From the NCBI GenBank assembly GCA_025517485.1, contig JAOPKB010000003.1, forward strand, positions 186,001 through 250,000: DNA of 64,000 nt, given 5' to 3'. Source of the stretch: Natronoglomus mannanivorans. Lineage in GTDB: Archaea; Halobacteriota; Halobacteria; Halobacteriales; Natrialbaceae. This document shows positions 42,774-50,974 of the stretch, piece by piece. Position 1 is the stretch's first letter. Each line of letters opens with the position of its first letter. The notes beneath the pieces were generated by a model, which saw only the letters and a program-made list of their open reading frames with translations, did not search any database and had not been told where the DNA came from. Position numbers and translations under genes: made by a program.

Positions 42774-44443
42774 CGGAATCGGATTCACTCCAGATCCTGC
42801 TCGTCGAGGACAATCCCGGCGACGCGCGACTCATCGAAGAGATGCTTCGCGATACGGAAGAACTCGTCCAGCGGATCGATCCCGATCACGCAGATACCGA
42901 CGGCGGACCCCCGACCGTCCACCACGAGACGCGACTCGAGGACGGCCTCGAGTATCTCGACTCGAACAGTGACGAGATCAGCGTCATCCTCCTCGACTTG
43001 AACCTCCCGGACAGCGCCGGCCTCGAGACGGTCACCGCCGTCGTCGAAGCCGCAGAGAAGACGCCGATCGTCGTCCTGACTGGCGTCCGAGATGGAGACG
43101 CCGGCGTCCAGGCCATCCAGCGCGGTGCGCAGGACTATCTCGTCAAAGACGACGTCACCAGCTCGCTGTTGATCCGGACGATCCACCACGCGATCGAACG
43201 ACACCGTCAGGAACTCGAGCGGGAGCGGCGACGTGAACAGCTGGAGGCGCTCAACCAGCTCAACCGGATCGGACAGGACATCACCCACGTGGTGATCACG
43301 ACCTCGACACGCGAGGAACTCGAGCAGCAGGTCTGTGAACGGCTCGTCGAGTCCGACGCCTATCGCTTCGCGTGGATCGGTGCGGTGAGTCGCGGCGGTC
43401 AGGAGGTGACCCCACGCGCATCGGCGGGCGTCGACGAGGGGTACCTCGACGAGGTCACGATCACCGTCGACGATAGCGAGACCGCAAAAGGGCCGGCCGG
43501 AAAGGCCATCCAGACCCGGGAGGTCCACGCGATGCAGGATATCCGGACCGACCCCGAGTACGAACCCTGGCGCGAGCAGGCGATCGAACGCGGCTATGAG
43601 TCGAGCGTCGCGATCCCAATCGTCTACGAGGAACTCATCTACGGCGTCATCAACGTCTACTCCGCCTCCCCGCGTGCCTTCACGACCCCGGAGACGGAGA
43701 TCCTCGGCCGGCTCGGCGACGTCGTCGGCCACGCCATCACCGCCCTCGAGCGCAAGGACGCGCTGGTCAGCGACTCCGTGTTACAACTCGAGTTCCAGCT
43801 CGACGGCGTCGCCGGCTCGCTCGTCTCTCTCTCGAGAGACGAAGAGGGGACCGTCCAGATCAACCAGCTGGTCCGGAAAGACGAAACGCTCCACCTCTAT
43901 GGGACCGCCAACGGCCTCTCTCGTGACGGATTCGAGGAGGCCGTCGATGAGATCGGGGCGATCACGGTCGACGACGTTCGCATCCTCTCGCCGGGACAGA
44001 ACGGGTACGACTTCGAGATCGTGACGACGACGGCCGTTCCACTGTTCGAGACGATCGCGACCCACGGTGGTCGTATCCGGACGATCACGATCGAGGACGG
44101 CGACCTACGAATGCTCGTCGAACTCTCGCGAAGCAGCGACACGCGACAGCTGATCGAGCGCGTCGAAGACAACTGTGCCGGCGCCAGTTACGTCGCCCAG
44201 CGGACGATCGACCGAACCGAAACCAGCGTCCTCGACCACTCGGTCCTCGAGTCCCAATTGACCGACAAACAGCGGACCGCCCTCGAAATGGCCTTCTTCG
44301 CGGGCTACTTCGACTGGCCGCGAGCGAGTACCGGCGAGGAAATCGCCGAACGCCTCGATATCTCGCCGGCGACGTTCACCCAGCACCTGCGGGCGGCCGA
44401 GCAGAAGTTCTTCCAGAGCGTGTTCAAAGGCGACGAGTCGTAG
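42770..44443 (+). CDS. Receiver, GAF and HTH-10 response regulator (Bat-like)
   Basis: This 557-residue regulator starts within the stop codon of the preceding receiver (ATGA). A true receiver at about 1-140 has LLVEDNPGDARL, Asp 76 in VILLDLNLPDSAG and YLVKDDV. A GAF domain (about 165-325) follows, with the phrase RFAWIGAVSRGGQEVTPRAS. Next are the Bat-associated domain and a C-terminal HTH-10 (LTDKQRTALEMAFFAGYFDW, then ISPATFTQHLRAAEQKFF). It is a rare direct link in haloarchaea: kinase, receiver and DNA-binding output in one operon. Its target genes are unknown. Confidence 0.9.
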   Translation: MTESDSLQILLVEDNPGDARLIEEMLRDTEELVQRIDPDHADTDGGPPTVHHETRLEDGLEYLDSNSDEISVILLDLNLPDSAGLETVTAVVEAAEKTPIVVLTGVRDGDAGVQAIQRGAQDYLVKDDVTSSLLIRTIHHAIERHRQELERERRREQLEALNQLNRIGQDITHVVITTSTREELEQQVCERLVESDAYRFAWIGAVSRGGQEVTPRASAGVDEGYLDEVTITVDDSETAKGPAGKAIQTREVHAMQDIRTDPEYEPWREQAIERGYESSVAIPIVYEELIYGVINVYSASPRAFTTPETEILGRLGDVVGHAITALERKDALVSDSVLQLEFQLDGVAGSLVSLSRDEEGTVQINQLVRKDETLHLYGTANGLSRDGFEEAVDEIGAITVDDVRILSPGQNGYDFEIVTTTAVPLFETIATHGGRIRTITIEDGDLRMLVELSRSSDTRQLIERVEDNCAGASYVAQRTIDRTETSVLDHSVLESQLTDKQRTALEMAFFAGYFDWPRASTGEEIAERLDISPATFTQHLRAAEQKFFQSVFKGDES

Positions 44444-44607
44444 TCTCGCGTCTGCGTCGTGATCGAACTTGTTCTGTCCCGTCCCATCCCGTCCCGTTCC
44501 GTCCGGTTTCCACCTCGAATCGAGCGACGTGATCGCACTGACAGCCGACGCTCGAGTGCGAACGATAGTGGAGAGCGTGTACAGTCGGTCGAAAAGAAAC
44601 GGTCGAT

Positions 44608-45201
44608 TCACGCGCCGCGAGGCTCGGTCGCGGAGGGTGTGACATCCTCGTCGATCGCACGGCCAGCCATGGCCACGAAGACCATCGAGAGGCCGGTCGC
44701 GAGGAGACTCACGCCGACGAACAGCCCGACGACCCAGGTGGCGTCAGCGGGGAAGCCAGCCCAGAGGAAGACCGCCAGGAGCACGGAGATCGCGCCGCTG
44801 GCGGCGATCCAGCCCCGTCCCGATCGGCCGGCCATCCGGATACTCATCCAGAGTTCGGCCGCGCCGTCGACCAGTAGGTAGGCGACGATCAGGAGCGTCA
44901 GGCTCACCAGACCGAGCGCCGGATTCGCGAGCACGAAGACGCCAGCGACCACACCGACGATCGCGAGAGCAAGCTGCCAGAACGAGCCTGCCCAGCTTCC
45001 GGCGGAGAACGCGTGGACTCCGTGGACGATCCCGCTCACGACTAGGAGCGCACCGAGAGCGTACGCCAGCGACAGTCCCGACACGAACGGGAACGCGATC
45101 GCAAAGAGACCGACCAGCGCGATCACACCACCCGTGAGTGCAAGCGTGCGCCAGTTCGGTCGGAAGTCACCGTCTCGTCGGATGTCAGTCGTCGTGTTCA
45201 T
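44608..45201 (-). CDS. HdeD/DUF308-family membrane protein
   Basis: This 197-residue protein has six hydrophobic helices arranged as three pairs, typical of HdeD-like proteins (DUF308). Representative segments are LALTGGVIALVGLFAIAFPF, LLVVSGIVHGVHAFSAG and AVFLWAGFPADATWVVGLFV. HdeD is linked to acid resistance in E. coli; in archaea the role is unknown. The start is ATG 45201. It is single, downstream of nothing in its own orientation, and has an acidic C-terminal tail. Confidence 0.85.
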   Translation of the reverse strand: MNTTTDIRRDGDFRPNWRTLALTGGVIALVGLFAIAFPFVSGLSLAYALGALLVVSGIVHGVHAFSAGSWAGSFWQLALAIVGVVAGVFVLANPALGLVSLTLLIVAYLLVDGAAELWMSIRMAGRSGRGWIAASGAISVLLAVFLWAGFPADATWVVGLFVGVSLLATGLSMVFVAMAGRAIDEDVTPSATEPRGA

Positions 45202-45330
45202 TGAATTCACCGCATACTCCTACGACGTGTGAGGATATAAAACAGATATACGAGTTGACAGTATCTCAGGTGAACGGACCGGTCCGAAACCGGGACGAAC
45301 GGTTCTGGCGGCGAACCGACGGACGGACAG

Positions 45331-46776
45331 TCAGTCGAACTCGGAAACCGAACGCGGGAATTCGAGTCGGTGGTCGGGTTCGACCTCGAGACCGACCCGG
45401 CGGACGTACTCGACGAGGGCCTCGTACTGGACGCCCCACGCTCGAGTGGCGAACGAACGGTCGACGGCGGGGAACTCGTCGCTAGCCACGACGTACCCGC
45501 TGGTCGCGACTTCGTAGTTCGCATCGGCCTCGAGTGGCTCGCCGCGGATCAGAACGTCACCAACCGTCCGTTCGTGTTCGCCCCAGACGCCTCGAACACC
45601 GCTGACCTGTCCCCACAGGAGGTCACGATCACGCCCGTCGTAGCGTTCGCCAGCGACGATCGTGTCCTCGAGCAGTTCCCGCAGGACGGCACCGGGAACC
45701 TCGAGAACGAACAACGGGGCGTCGAAGGGGACGACCCCGACGAGGTCCGCGACCGTCACGTCCCCCGAGAGCGGCGGTCCCTCGCGGAGGCTTCGCGTAT
45801 CGACGTAGCCGACGTCGGCGTCGGTCGCCCACCGGTATGCGTCGGCCACGAGCGGTCCGAGTCGGCACTCGCCGTCGAAACAGCGCTCGCGCTCGCGAGG
45901 GAGTGGCTCGTCGACCTGGGCGACGACCTCGGCGAGTCCCGTCTCCTCTCGAAGAGTCTCGAAGCGGTCCATCACTGGCCGATCGATCGGGCCGTCTGTC
46001 ACGTCGAGTTGGCGTGCCTCGAGCGTCTCGAGATCGACGTCCCAGACCACGCGACCGGTGGCGCCGGGGCGAACGAACAGCGTGCCGTCGACGTACTCGC
46101 AGGTTTCCCGGTGGACGTGTCCTGCGAGCACGACGTCGACGTTCTCGAGCGTCGCCACCGCTCGCGCCGAGTCGTCACGGAGGTGGGCGAGGACGACGAA
46201 TCTGTCGACGTCGGGGCAGTCGGTGGCCGCCTCGCGGACGGCGTCGACAGGGGCGGCGACCGGTACCGACGGGGGGATCGACGAGGCGGGGTCGCTCACC
46301 CCGACGAAACCGACTCGCAGGTCGGCTCGCTCGAGTTCGAGGACGGTCGTCGGAGTGGTTCCCGGAAACGGCTCGTCGTCGGGGTGAGTGGCGACCCGTG
46401 TTACTTCACCGTCGGATCGGTCTCGCGGCTCGGGTTCGTCGGATCCGGGCGCGAAGACGTTCGCGTTCACCCACGTCTGTGGCGAATCGTGGACGACCGA
46501 TCGAAGCGCCTCGGCGCCGCGGTCGAAGTCGTGATTCCCGAGCGTCTCGACGTCGGGCTGGACGGCTTCGAACAGCTCGAGGGCGTGTCTTCCGTCGGTT
46601 TCGAGTGAGAGCACGCTCGGGGCGAGCGTGTCGCCGGTTCCAGCGACGACGGTATCCTCGGTCCGGTGGGCGGCGATCGTGCCGACCAACCGGCCGAGAC
46701 ACTCGGGATCGTCGCAGGCCGTCTCGAGGTCGGAGTAGTGGAGGAGGCGGGCTGCGGGAGCGGGAGCGAAAGCCAT
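45331..46776 (-). CDS. Metallophosphatase/5'-nucleotidase (UshA-like), cytosolic
   Basis: This is a two-domain calcineurin-like phosphatase of 481 residues. Metal-binding blocks are LLHYSDLE, VAGTGDTLAPS, ETLGNHDFDRGAEAL, VLAHLRDDSARA and VVLAGHVHRET, in the usual order. The C-terminal nucleotidase domain has ECRLGPLVADAYRWATDADV and GVVPFDAPLFVLEVPGAVLR, with substrate-binding aromatic residues. Unlike secreted UshA it has no signal peptide, so a cytosolic role in nucleotide or phosphoester turnover is likely. The first metal motif lacks the usual D-x-H and reads YSDLE. The ATG at 46776 begins the homologous region. Confidence 0.85.
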   Translation of the reverse strand: MAFAPAPAARLLHYSDLETACDDPECLGRLVGTIAAHRTEDTVVAGTGDTLAPSVLSLETDGRHALELFEAVQPDVETLGNHDFDRGAEALRSVVHDSPQTWVNANVFAPGSDEPEPRDRSDGEVTRVATHPDDEPFPGTTPTTVLELERADLRVGFVGVSDPASSIPPSVPVAAPVDAVREAATDCPDVDRFVVLAHLRDDSARAVATLENVDVVLAGHVHRETCEYVDGTLFVRPGATGRVVWDVDLETLEARQLDVTDGPIDRPVMDRFETLREETGLAEVVAQVDEPLPRERERCFDGECRLGPLVADAYRWATDADVGYVDTRSLREGPPLSGDVTVADLVGVVPFDAPLFVLEVPGAVLRELLEDTIVAGERYDGRDRDLLWGQVSGVRGVWGEHERTVGDVLIRGEPLEADANYEVATSGYVVASDEFPAVDRSFATRAWGVQYEALVEYVRRVGLEVEPDHRLEFPRSVSEFD

Positions 46777-47161
46777 GCTGTCCGAACGTTCACGCGGATG
46801 GTACGTAAGAGAGGGGGAGTACGGGACGCGTCGATCGGAGCCGACAGTCGTCCTTCGGGTCAACTCGCTCGAAGAGTGCGATAGTCTCACCTAAACTACC
46901 CCGCCCTACTCGCTCCCTCGGGCCTTGGGGCCGTCGGTCACTCCTTGAGGGCGGAGGCTCCGCGCTACCGCTTGCTGAAACGGCGTACAGAGCGACCACA
47001 GAGCCGTCGTACAATCGGACATCCACTGGCTGTGGGCACCCACAATAACTGTAGATATCTACTCGACTGGTCTCAAAATGCAATAGATATGGTGGGGGTT
47101 GGTCCACATAACGACATTTTCTTACCAATAGGGCTAAGATGAGTCGATACAACCGAAATAC
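46777..47161. other. Intergenic region with perfect 14-base palindrome and element remnant
   Basis: This gene-free stretch separates the divergent nucleotidase and kinase genes. It holds the possible TnpB remnant annotated separately. It also has a palindrome, TGTGGGCACCCACA at 47031-47044, and an AT-rich promoter-like segment at about 47075-47140. The minus-strand open frame across it has non-haloarchaeal composition and is not called. Confidence 0.5.
46885..47020 (-). mobile_element. Possible 3'-end remnant of an IS200/IS605-type TnpB element
   Basis: Read on the minus strand, the region resembles the end of haloarchaeal tnpB genes as I remember them. GCCGTTTCAGCAAGCGG corresponds to the VSAK-type block, and GCCTCCGCCCTCAAGGAG to a GSPALKE-like ending. 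These are followed by GAGCGAGTAGGGCGGGGTAG, which resembles a stop codon and the element's right end. The coding part is frame-disrupted. An inverted pair CCGCCCT/AGGGCGG (about 46911 and 46948) may belong to the end structure. No intact TnpA or TnpB is present. Confidence 0.4.
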
Positions 47162-48322
47162 ATGCGCGTTCCGTTCTCTCTGACCGAGAACACGGTTCCA
47201 CGTCTTCTCGTCGGATTTGGCGTTCTCCTCGTTCTGGTACTCGTCGCCGAGTGGGTGTTTTTCGCGCGCGATCTGACGGCGATGCTGATCGGAACCGCTC
47301 TCACGCTGCCGTTGAACGGAGCGATCGTGTTCGGTGGCTACTGGCTCGCTCGACGCGAGTATTCGCTCGAGCGGTGTCTGCGAATCGCAGCGTGGGTCGT
47401 CGCGGGTGTCGTCTGTTTCACACTGATGAACCTCGCGCTGATGGTGATCGTCCCGCCTGAAGGCCTGTGGTACGCCGCCGGCTGGCTTCGGTGGGCGATC
47501 ACCACCAGTGGTGCGATCGCACTCCTCATCGGGATCGTCGAGGCGCGAGCCATCGAGCGGGAAGTCGCCGCCGAACAGACAGTCCTCGAAGCCGAGTACG
47601 TCGACGCCCAGCGGGCGTGGCTCGACTACCTGAACGCCTTGCTTCGACACGAGGTGCTGAACAACGCGAACGTCATCGGCGGCTACGCGTCCGTCCTGCT
47701 CGAGGACGAGGACGTTTCCGACTCGACCCGCGACCAGTTACGGGTGATCGACCGACAGAGCCGAGAGATGGCCGACGTCGTTCGAGACGTCCGGATCCTG
47801 CTGGAATCGCTCGAGGAACCGACGCCGTTCGAAGCGACGAACCTCTCTGCGGTGCTCACCGAGGAAGTCGAAGCCCTCAGAGAGCTCCCCGAGGACGTCC
47901 GCGTCGACGCCTCGATTCCGGAATCGGTGTTCGTCCGGGCCGACGACCTGCTGGCGCGGCTGTTTTCGAACCTGTTCGCGAACGCCGTCGAACACAACGA
48001 CAGTCCGGTGCCGCGGGTTCACGTGACCGTCGACGCGGGTCCCGAAACCGTCCGCGTCCGAATCGGAGACGACGGGCCGGGGATCCCCGAGGGAAAACTT
48101 GAGGGGCTCTTCGAACGCGACATCGCCGGAAACGGCGATCACGGTATCGGCCTGTATCTGGTCCGGCGGCTGGTCGACCGCTACGACGGGACGATCGAGG
48201 TGACCGAAACCGGGCCGGAGGGAACCGTGTTCACCGTCGAGTTGCCGCGGGTTCGAGCGGAGACAGAGCGCCCGTCGACGGAACCGCCGAGCGAATCGGG
48301 GTCGCTCGAAGTCACACAGTAG
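47162..48322 (+). CDS. Membrane-anchored sensor histidine kinase
   Basis: This 386-residue kinase has four N-terminal membrane helices (about residues 15-34, 38-62, 72-97 and 107-128) and no periplasmic domain of note, so it may sense membrane state or an internal ligand. The H-box is YLNALLRHEVLNNANVIGGY with His 163. The ATP-binding domain has NLFANAVEHND, IGDDGPGIPEGKLEGLF and GDHGIGLYLVRRLVDRYDGT. The tail is acidic and Ser/Pro-rich. It belongs to the LRHEVLNN subgroup common in haloarchaea. No receiver gene is nearby. Confidence 0.88.
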   Translation: MRVPFSLTENTVPRLLVGFGVLLVLVLVAEWVFFARDLTAMLIGTALTLPLNGAIVFGGYWLARREYSLERCLRIAAWVVAGVVCFTLMNLALMVIVPPEGLWYAAGWLRWAITTSGAIALLIGIVEARAIEREVAAEQTVLEAEYVDAQRAWLDYLNALLRHEVLNNANVIGGYASVLLEDEDVSDSTRDQLRVIDRQSREMADVVRDVRILLESLEEPTPFEATNLSAVLTEEVEALRELPEDVRVDASIPESVFVRADDLLARLFSNLFANAVEHNDSPVPRVHVTVDAGPETVRVRIGDDGPGIPEGKLEGLFERDIAGNGDHGIGLYLVRRLVDRYDGTIEVTETGPEGTVFTVELPRVRAETERPSTEPPSESGSLEVTQ

Positions 48323-48421
48323 GACATTAGGATCGGTAATCGGCTATTGGGCCTTCCGTGTCGTCGCTCAGTTGGCGGATGTTCCCGAACGATTACTTCG
48401 GCCGATGGCCAGATTCGAACC

Positions 48422-48574
48422 GTGCCCGAGGACGAATGTGAGCGAACGCGGGAGCGAGAACAGGAACGGGAGCAGGAGCAAAAACGACGCGAGTGCGAAC
48501 TCTGTGGCACTCGAGTCCCCGCCGCGGTGTACCGCGAGCACGTGCTCAAGGAGTGTCCGGGCGAGGGCGAGTGA
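48422..48574 (+). CDS. Small zinc-finger protein
   Basis: This 50-residue protein is read from GTG 48422. It begins with a charged helix (ECERTREREQEREQEQKRRE) and ends in a CCHC-like zinc-binding motif, CELCGTRVPAAVYREHVLKE, followed by CPGEGE. The C-x2-C-x11-H-x4-C spacing fits a small zinc knuckle or C2HC finger. The partner is unknown. It is convergent with arcS. Short haloarchaeal zinc-finger proteins of this kind are widespread and mostly uncharacterised. Confidence 0.6.
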   Translation: MPEDECERTREREQEREQEQKRRECELCGTRVPAAVYREHVLKECPGEGE

Positions 48575-48610
48575 GTCCGTTCTACGAGAACGGTCGGAGA
48601 GAGGCCGGTC

Positions 48611-50374
48611 TCATTTCTCTTCGACGTGGCGAATCTCGCAGGCGATCCCGCGTGTACTCTCGGCCATCTCGCGGCCGAACATCTCGGCGCGGCCGATTCC
48701 GAACGCCTTCGGTCCCTCGACGACGACCTCGTCGCCCACTCGAATGTCTGCGTCGGCGTCGACGACACCCGGCGCGAGGACGCTGCCGTGGGGAACGAAG
48801 CCGTCGATCTCGACGCGCTTGGTCGGCGCGTCGCTCTCGGCCCACCGCCGGGCACCCTCGAGCGTAAAGGAGAGCGTACCGTACTGAGGGACCATCGTCG
48901 CCAGTTGTGTGTCCTCGCTGTCTCGAACCTGAATCTTCGGGTAGCGACTGGTCGTCTGCATCTCCTCGAAGAGGACGTCGCCCGCGCCGTCGCCGAGCAC
49001 GTAGTCGGCGATCGCCCTGACGGTGTTGTGCTCGCGCTCGCGTTTCGAGTACGTGCGGGCGCCCGAAAGCGCACTCGAGAGGGTCGCCAGCGACTCGTCG
49101 TCGGTGGGGTGGCCGCCCTCGGGGACGGTGTACGTAATCTCGTCTCCGAGATCGAGGTCGGCCGCGACCCGCTCGACGATCTCGCGGTAGCCCTCGTCGG
49201 GAACGTGGGCGACGATCTCGGGATACGCGTTGCGCTCGAGGTAGCGCCGGAGCACGCGCGCGACGAAGTCCTTCTCGTCTTCGGACCACCGGCCCGTCAC
49301 CACGGTGTCGTAATGCTGGGCGGGGTAGGTGGTCTCGAGTTCCTGCGGGACGACGCCGATCGGCGAGGTCATCGAGACGAGGTGGCCGCGCCACTGGATC
49401 GCGTCGTGGAACTGGCCGTGGCTCTGGGACTCGCTGTAGGGTTTTCGGGCCGAACAGGGGACGAGGACGAGCGGATTCTGGAAGCGGTTCCGGTAGCGCG
49501 TGGTAACGCGGTCGGCGAAGCGTTGGATCTCGACCCGTCGGAGGGTGTCCTCGGTGGCGGCGTCCAGATCCGCCTCCCGGAGAATCGGCGTCCGTTCCTC
49601 GAGGTAGCGCCACTGCGAGTCGAGTTCGCGCATCGCGGCGGTGAGCCACTGTTCGTGGCGGGCCTGGCCCTCGATGTAGTCGCGCAGACGGCCGTCGCGG
49701 ATGCGTCGACGGACGATCGCGAGTTCCGCCGCGAGGGCGTTGCGGTTGTGGTCGACGCAGTCTTCGCGCGTAAAGTCGTCTCGGGGGGTCCGGCAGGCCG
49801 GACACGCGCACGGGAGTTCCTCGAGGTCCTCGAGGTAGTACTCGCCCTCGGTGGTGAGGTACTTGCCTTGCGTACCCTTCACGACGGCTTTCGCGGCGTC
49901 GAAACAGTCGACCCCGGCGTAGGCGAGCAGCGCGACGTTTCGGGGCGTCGCCACGCCAGAGAAACAGAGGGCGGTGTCGACGGGGATCGCCTCTCGCGTG
50001 TCGACGACGGCCTCGACGAGCGCCGCCCCGTGGCCCATCGCCGACTGAACGTTCGAGAGGATGTAGACGTCCGTGCCCTGCGCGTCGGCGCTCTCGCTCG
50101 AGACCACGGCTGCGCTCGGATAGTCGACGTCGGGGGAGTCGACGGCGAACGACTCCTGGACCTCCGGGGCGGTGCCGCCGGGGAAGGCGCGGTGTGGCAA
50201 GACGGTCACCTGCGAGTCGTCGCCGTCTGGAACCTCGCGGTCGGCCGCCCACAGCGAGCCGGCGTCTGTGAGGAGGTCGCCGACGAGTGCGGGCGTCGTC
50301 CGGGACTCGGCGAGTCGTAACTCGCCGATGCGCGCGGCCCCGTCGCGCTCGTGGACCTCGAAGTACTCGGTCAT
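48611..50374 (-). CDS. arcS: Archaeosine synthase ArcS (TgtA2)
   Basis: ArcS attaches lysine to preQ0 at position 15 of tRNA. RaSEA then cleaves the adduct to give archaeosine. The 587-residue protein has a degenerate TGT-like barrel in the N-terminal half, with LCFSGVATPRNVALLAYAGV and zinc-type cysteines in CACPACRTPRDDF. The ArcS-specific core block is LVPCSARKPYSESQSH. The C-terminal PUA domain (about 510-587) has VEIDGFVPHGSVLAPGVVDA. I start at ATG 50374 since 23 upstream in-frame codons are implausible. tgtA lies about 2.6 kb away on the same strand, with a TRAM protein and a kinase between. Confidence 0.9.
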   Translation of the reverse strand: MTEYFEVHERDGAARIGELRLAESRTTPALVGDLLTDAGSLWAADREVPDGDDSQVTVLPHRAFPGGTAPEVQESFAVDSPDVDYPSAAVVSSESADAQGTDVYILSNVQSAMGHGAALVEAVVDTREAIPVDTALCFSGVATPRNVALLAYAGVDCFDAAKAVVKGTQGKYLTTEGEYYLEDLEELPCACPACRTPRDDFTREDCVDHNRNALAAELAIVRRRIRDGRLRDYIEGQARHEQWLTAAMRELDSQWRYLEERTPILREADLDAATEDTLRRVEIQRFADRVTTRYRNRFQNPLVLVPCSARKPYSESQSHGQFHDAIQWRGHLVSMTSPIGVVPQELETTYPAQHYDTVVTGRWSEDEKDFVARVLRRYLERNAYPEIVAHVPDEGYREIVERVAADLDLGDEITYTVPEGGHPTDDESLATLSSALSGARTYSKREREHNTVRAIADYVLGDGAGDVLFEEMQTTSRYPKIQVRDSEDTQLATMVPQYGTLSFTLEGARRWAESDAPTKRVEIDGFVPHGSVLAPGVVDADADIRVGDEVVVEGPKAFGIGRAEMFGREMAESTRGIACEIRHVEEK

Positions 50375-50481
50375 ACGCGAAGTGAACCGGGAGCGCGAAA
50401 GAGGTTGTCGATAGCGAGCGACCGGGTTCGTCTCGAGTGTCACTCGTCGTCACTAGCGATCGCACGATCGAACTGCAGAGA

Positions 50482-50868
50482 CTACGCCCGCTCGAGGAAC
50501 GTCGCCGTCGCCGACGTGTGCCCGCGGTTGAACGAGAGGACCTTGACGCGGATCACGTCCGCGACCTCGACGTCGTCCGGGACGTCCTCGACGAAGATCA
50601 CGAACCCCTCGACCTTGCCGAGGGCGCGGCGTTCGCCCGAGTGGTGGCGCGTGAACTCCTGTACGCCGATTTCCCTGACGTCGCCCAGTTCGACCGGCGG
50701 CTCGCGGCCCTGAGCGTCCCGGTGTCGTTCGAAGGATTCGCGTTCGGCCTCGGTCAGTTCGCGCGACCCCGAACGCGAGCGCGAGCGGCCGACGGCACGT
50801 CTGACCAGCCACGAGAGGACGACGATCCCGACGGTGATCCCGATCACGAGCGACCCGGTCTGAAGCAT
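50482..50868 (-). CDS. TRAM-domain protein with N-terminal membrane anchor
   Basis: This 128-residue protein has one N-terminal membrane helix (LQTGSLVIGITVGIVVLSWL), a basic region (VRRAVGRSRSRSGSRELTEA) and a C-terminal TRAM domain. The TRAM domain runs from about residue 60 to the end, with VELGDVREIGVQEFTRH, GKVEGFVIFVEDVP and RVKVLSFNRGHTSATATFLE. TRAM domains bind RNA, and small TRAM proteins act as RNA chaperones in archaea; here the helix suggests membrane-associated RNA binding. It lies upstream of arcS in the same orientation, which fits a tRNA theme. ATG 50868 is chosen. Confidence 0.82.
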   Translation of the reverse strand: MLQTGSLVIGITVGIVVLSWLVRRAVGRSRSRSGSRELTEAERESFERHRDAQGREPPVELGDVREIGVQEFTRHHSGERRALGKVEGFVIFVEDVPDDVEVADVIRVKVLSFNRGHTSATATFLERA

Positions 50869-50974
50869 GTCCGTATCGAGTCCGCTCGGCCCTCTTCGCT
50901 GTTCTGGTTCGCGGGCGCAGGGTCTGGCGTCGGTTCGGGTTCGCGGCTCGAGGCGACGGCAAAACGGTATCCGA

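Noticed and set aside
46790..47650. Minus-strand frame of 286 codons across the nucleotidase/kinase intergenic region
   Set aside because: It overlaps a clear kinase gene on the other strand, and its codon usage is not haloarchaeal.
48370..48440. tRNA-like string (GATTCGAACC and GCTCAGTTGGC motifs)
   Set aside because: The T-arm and D-arm words are present, but the stems do not pair on either strand and no acceptor stem can be formed.
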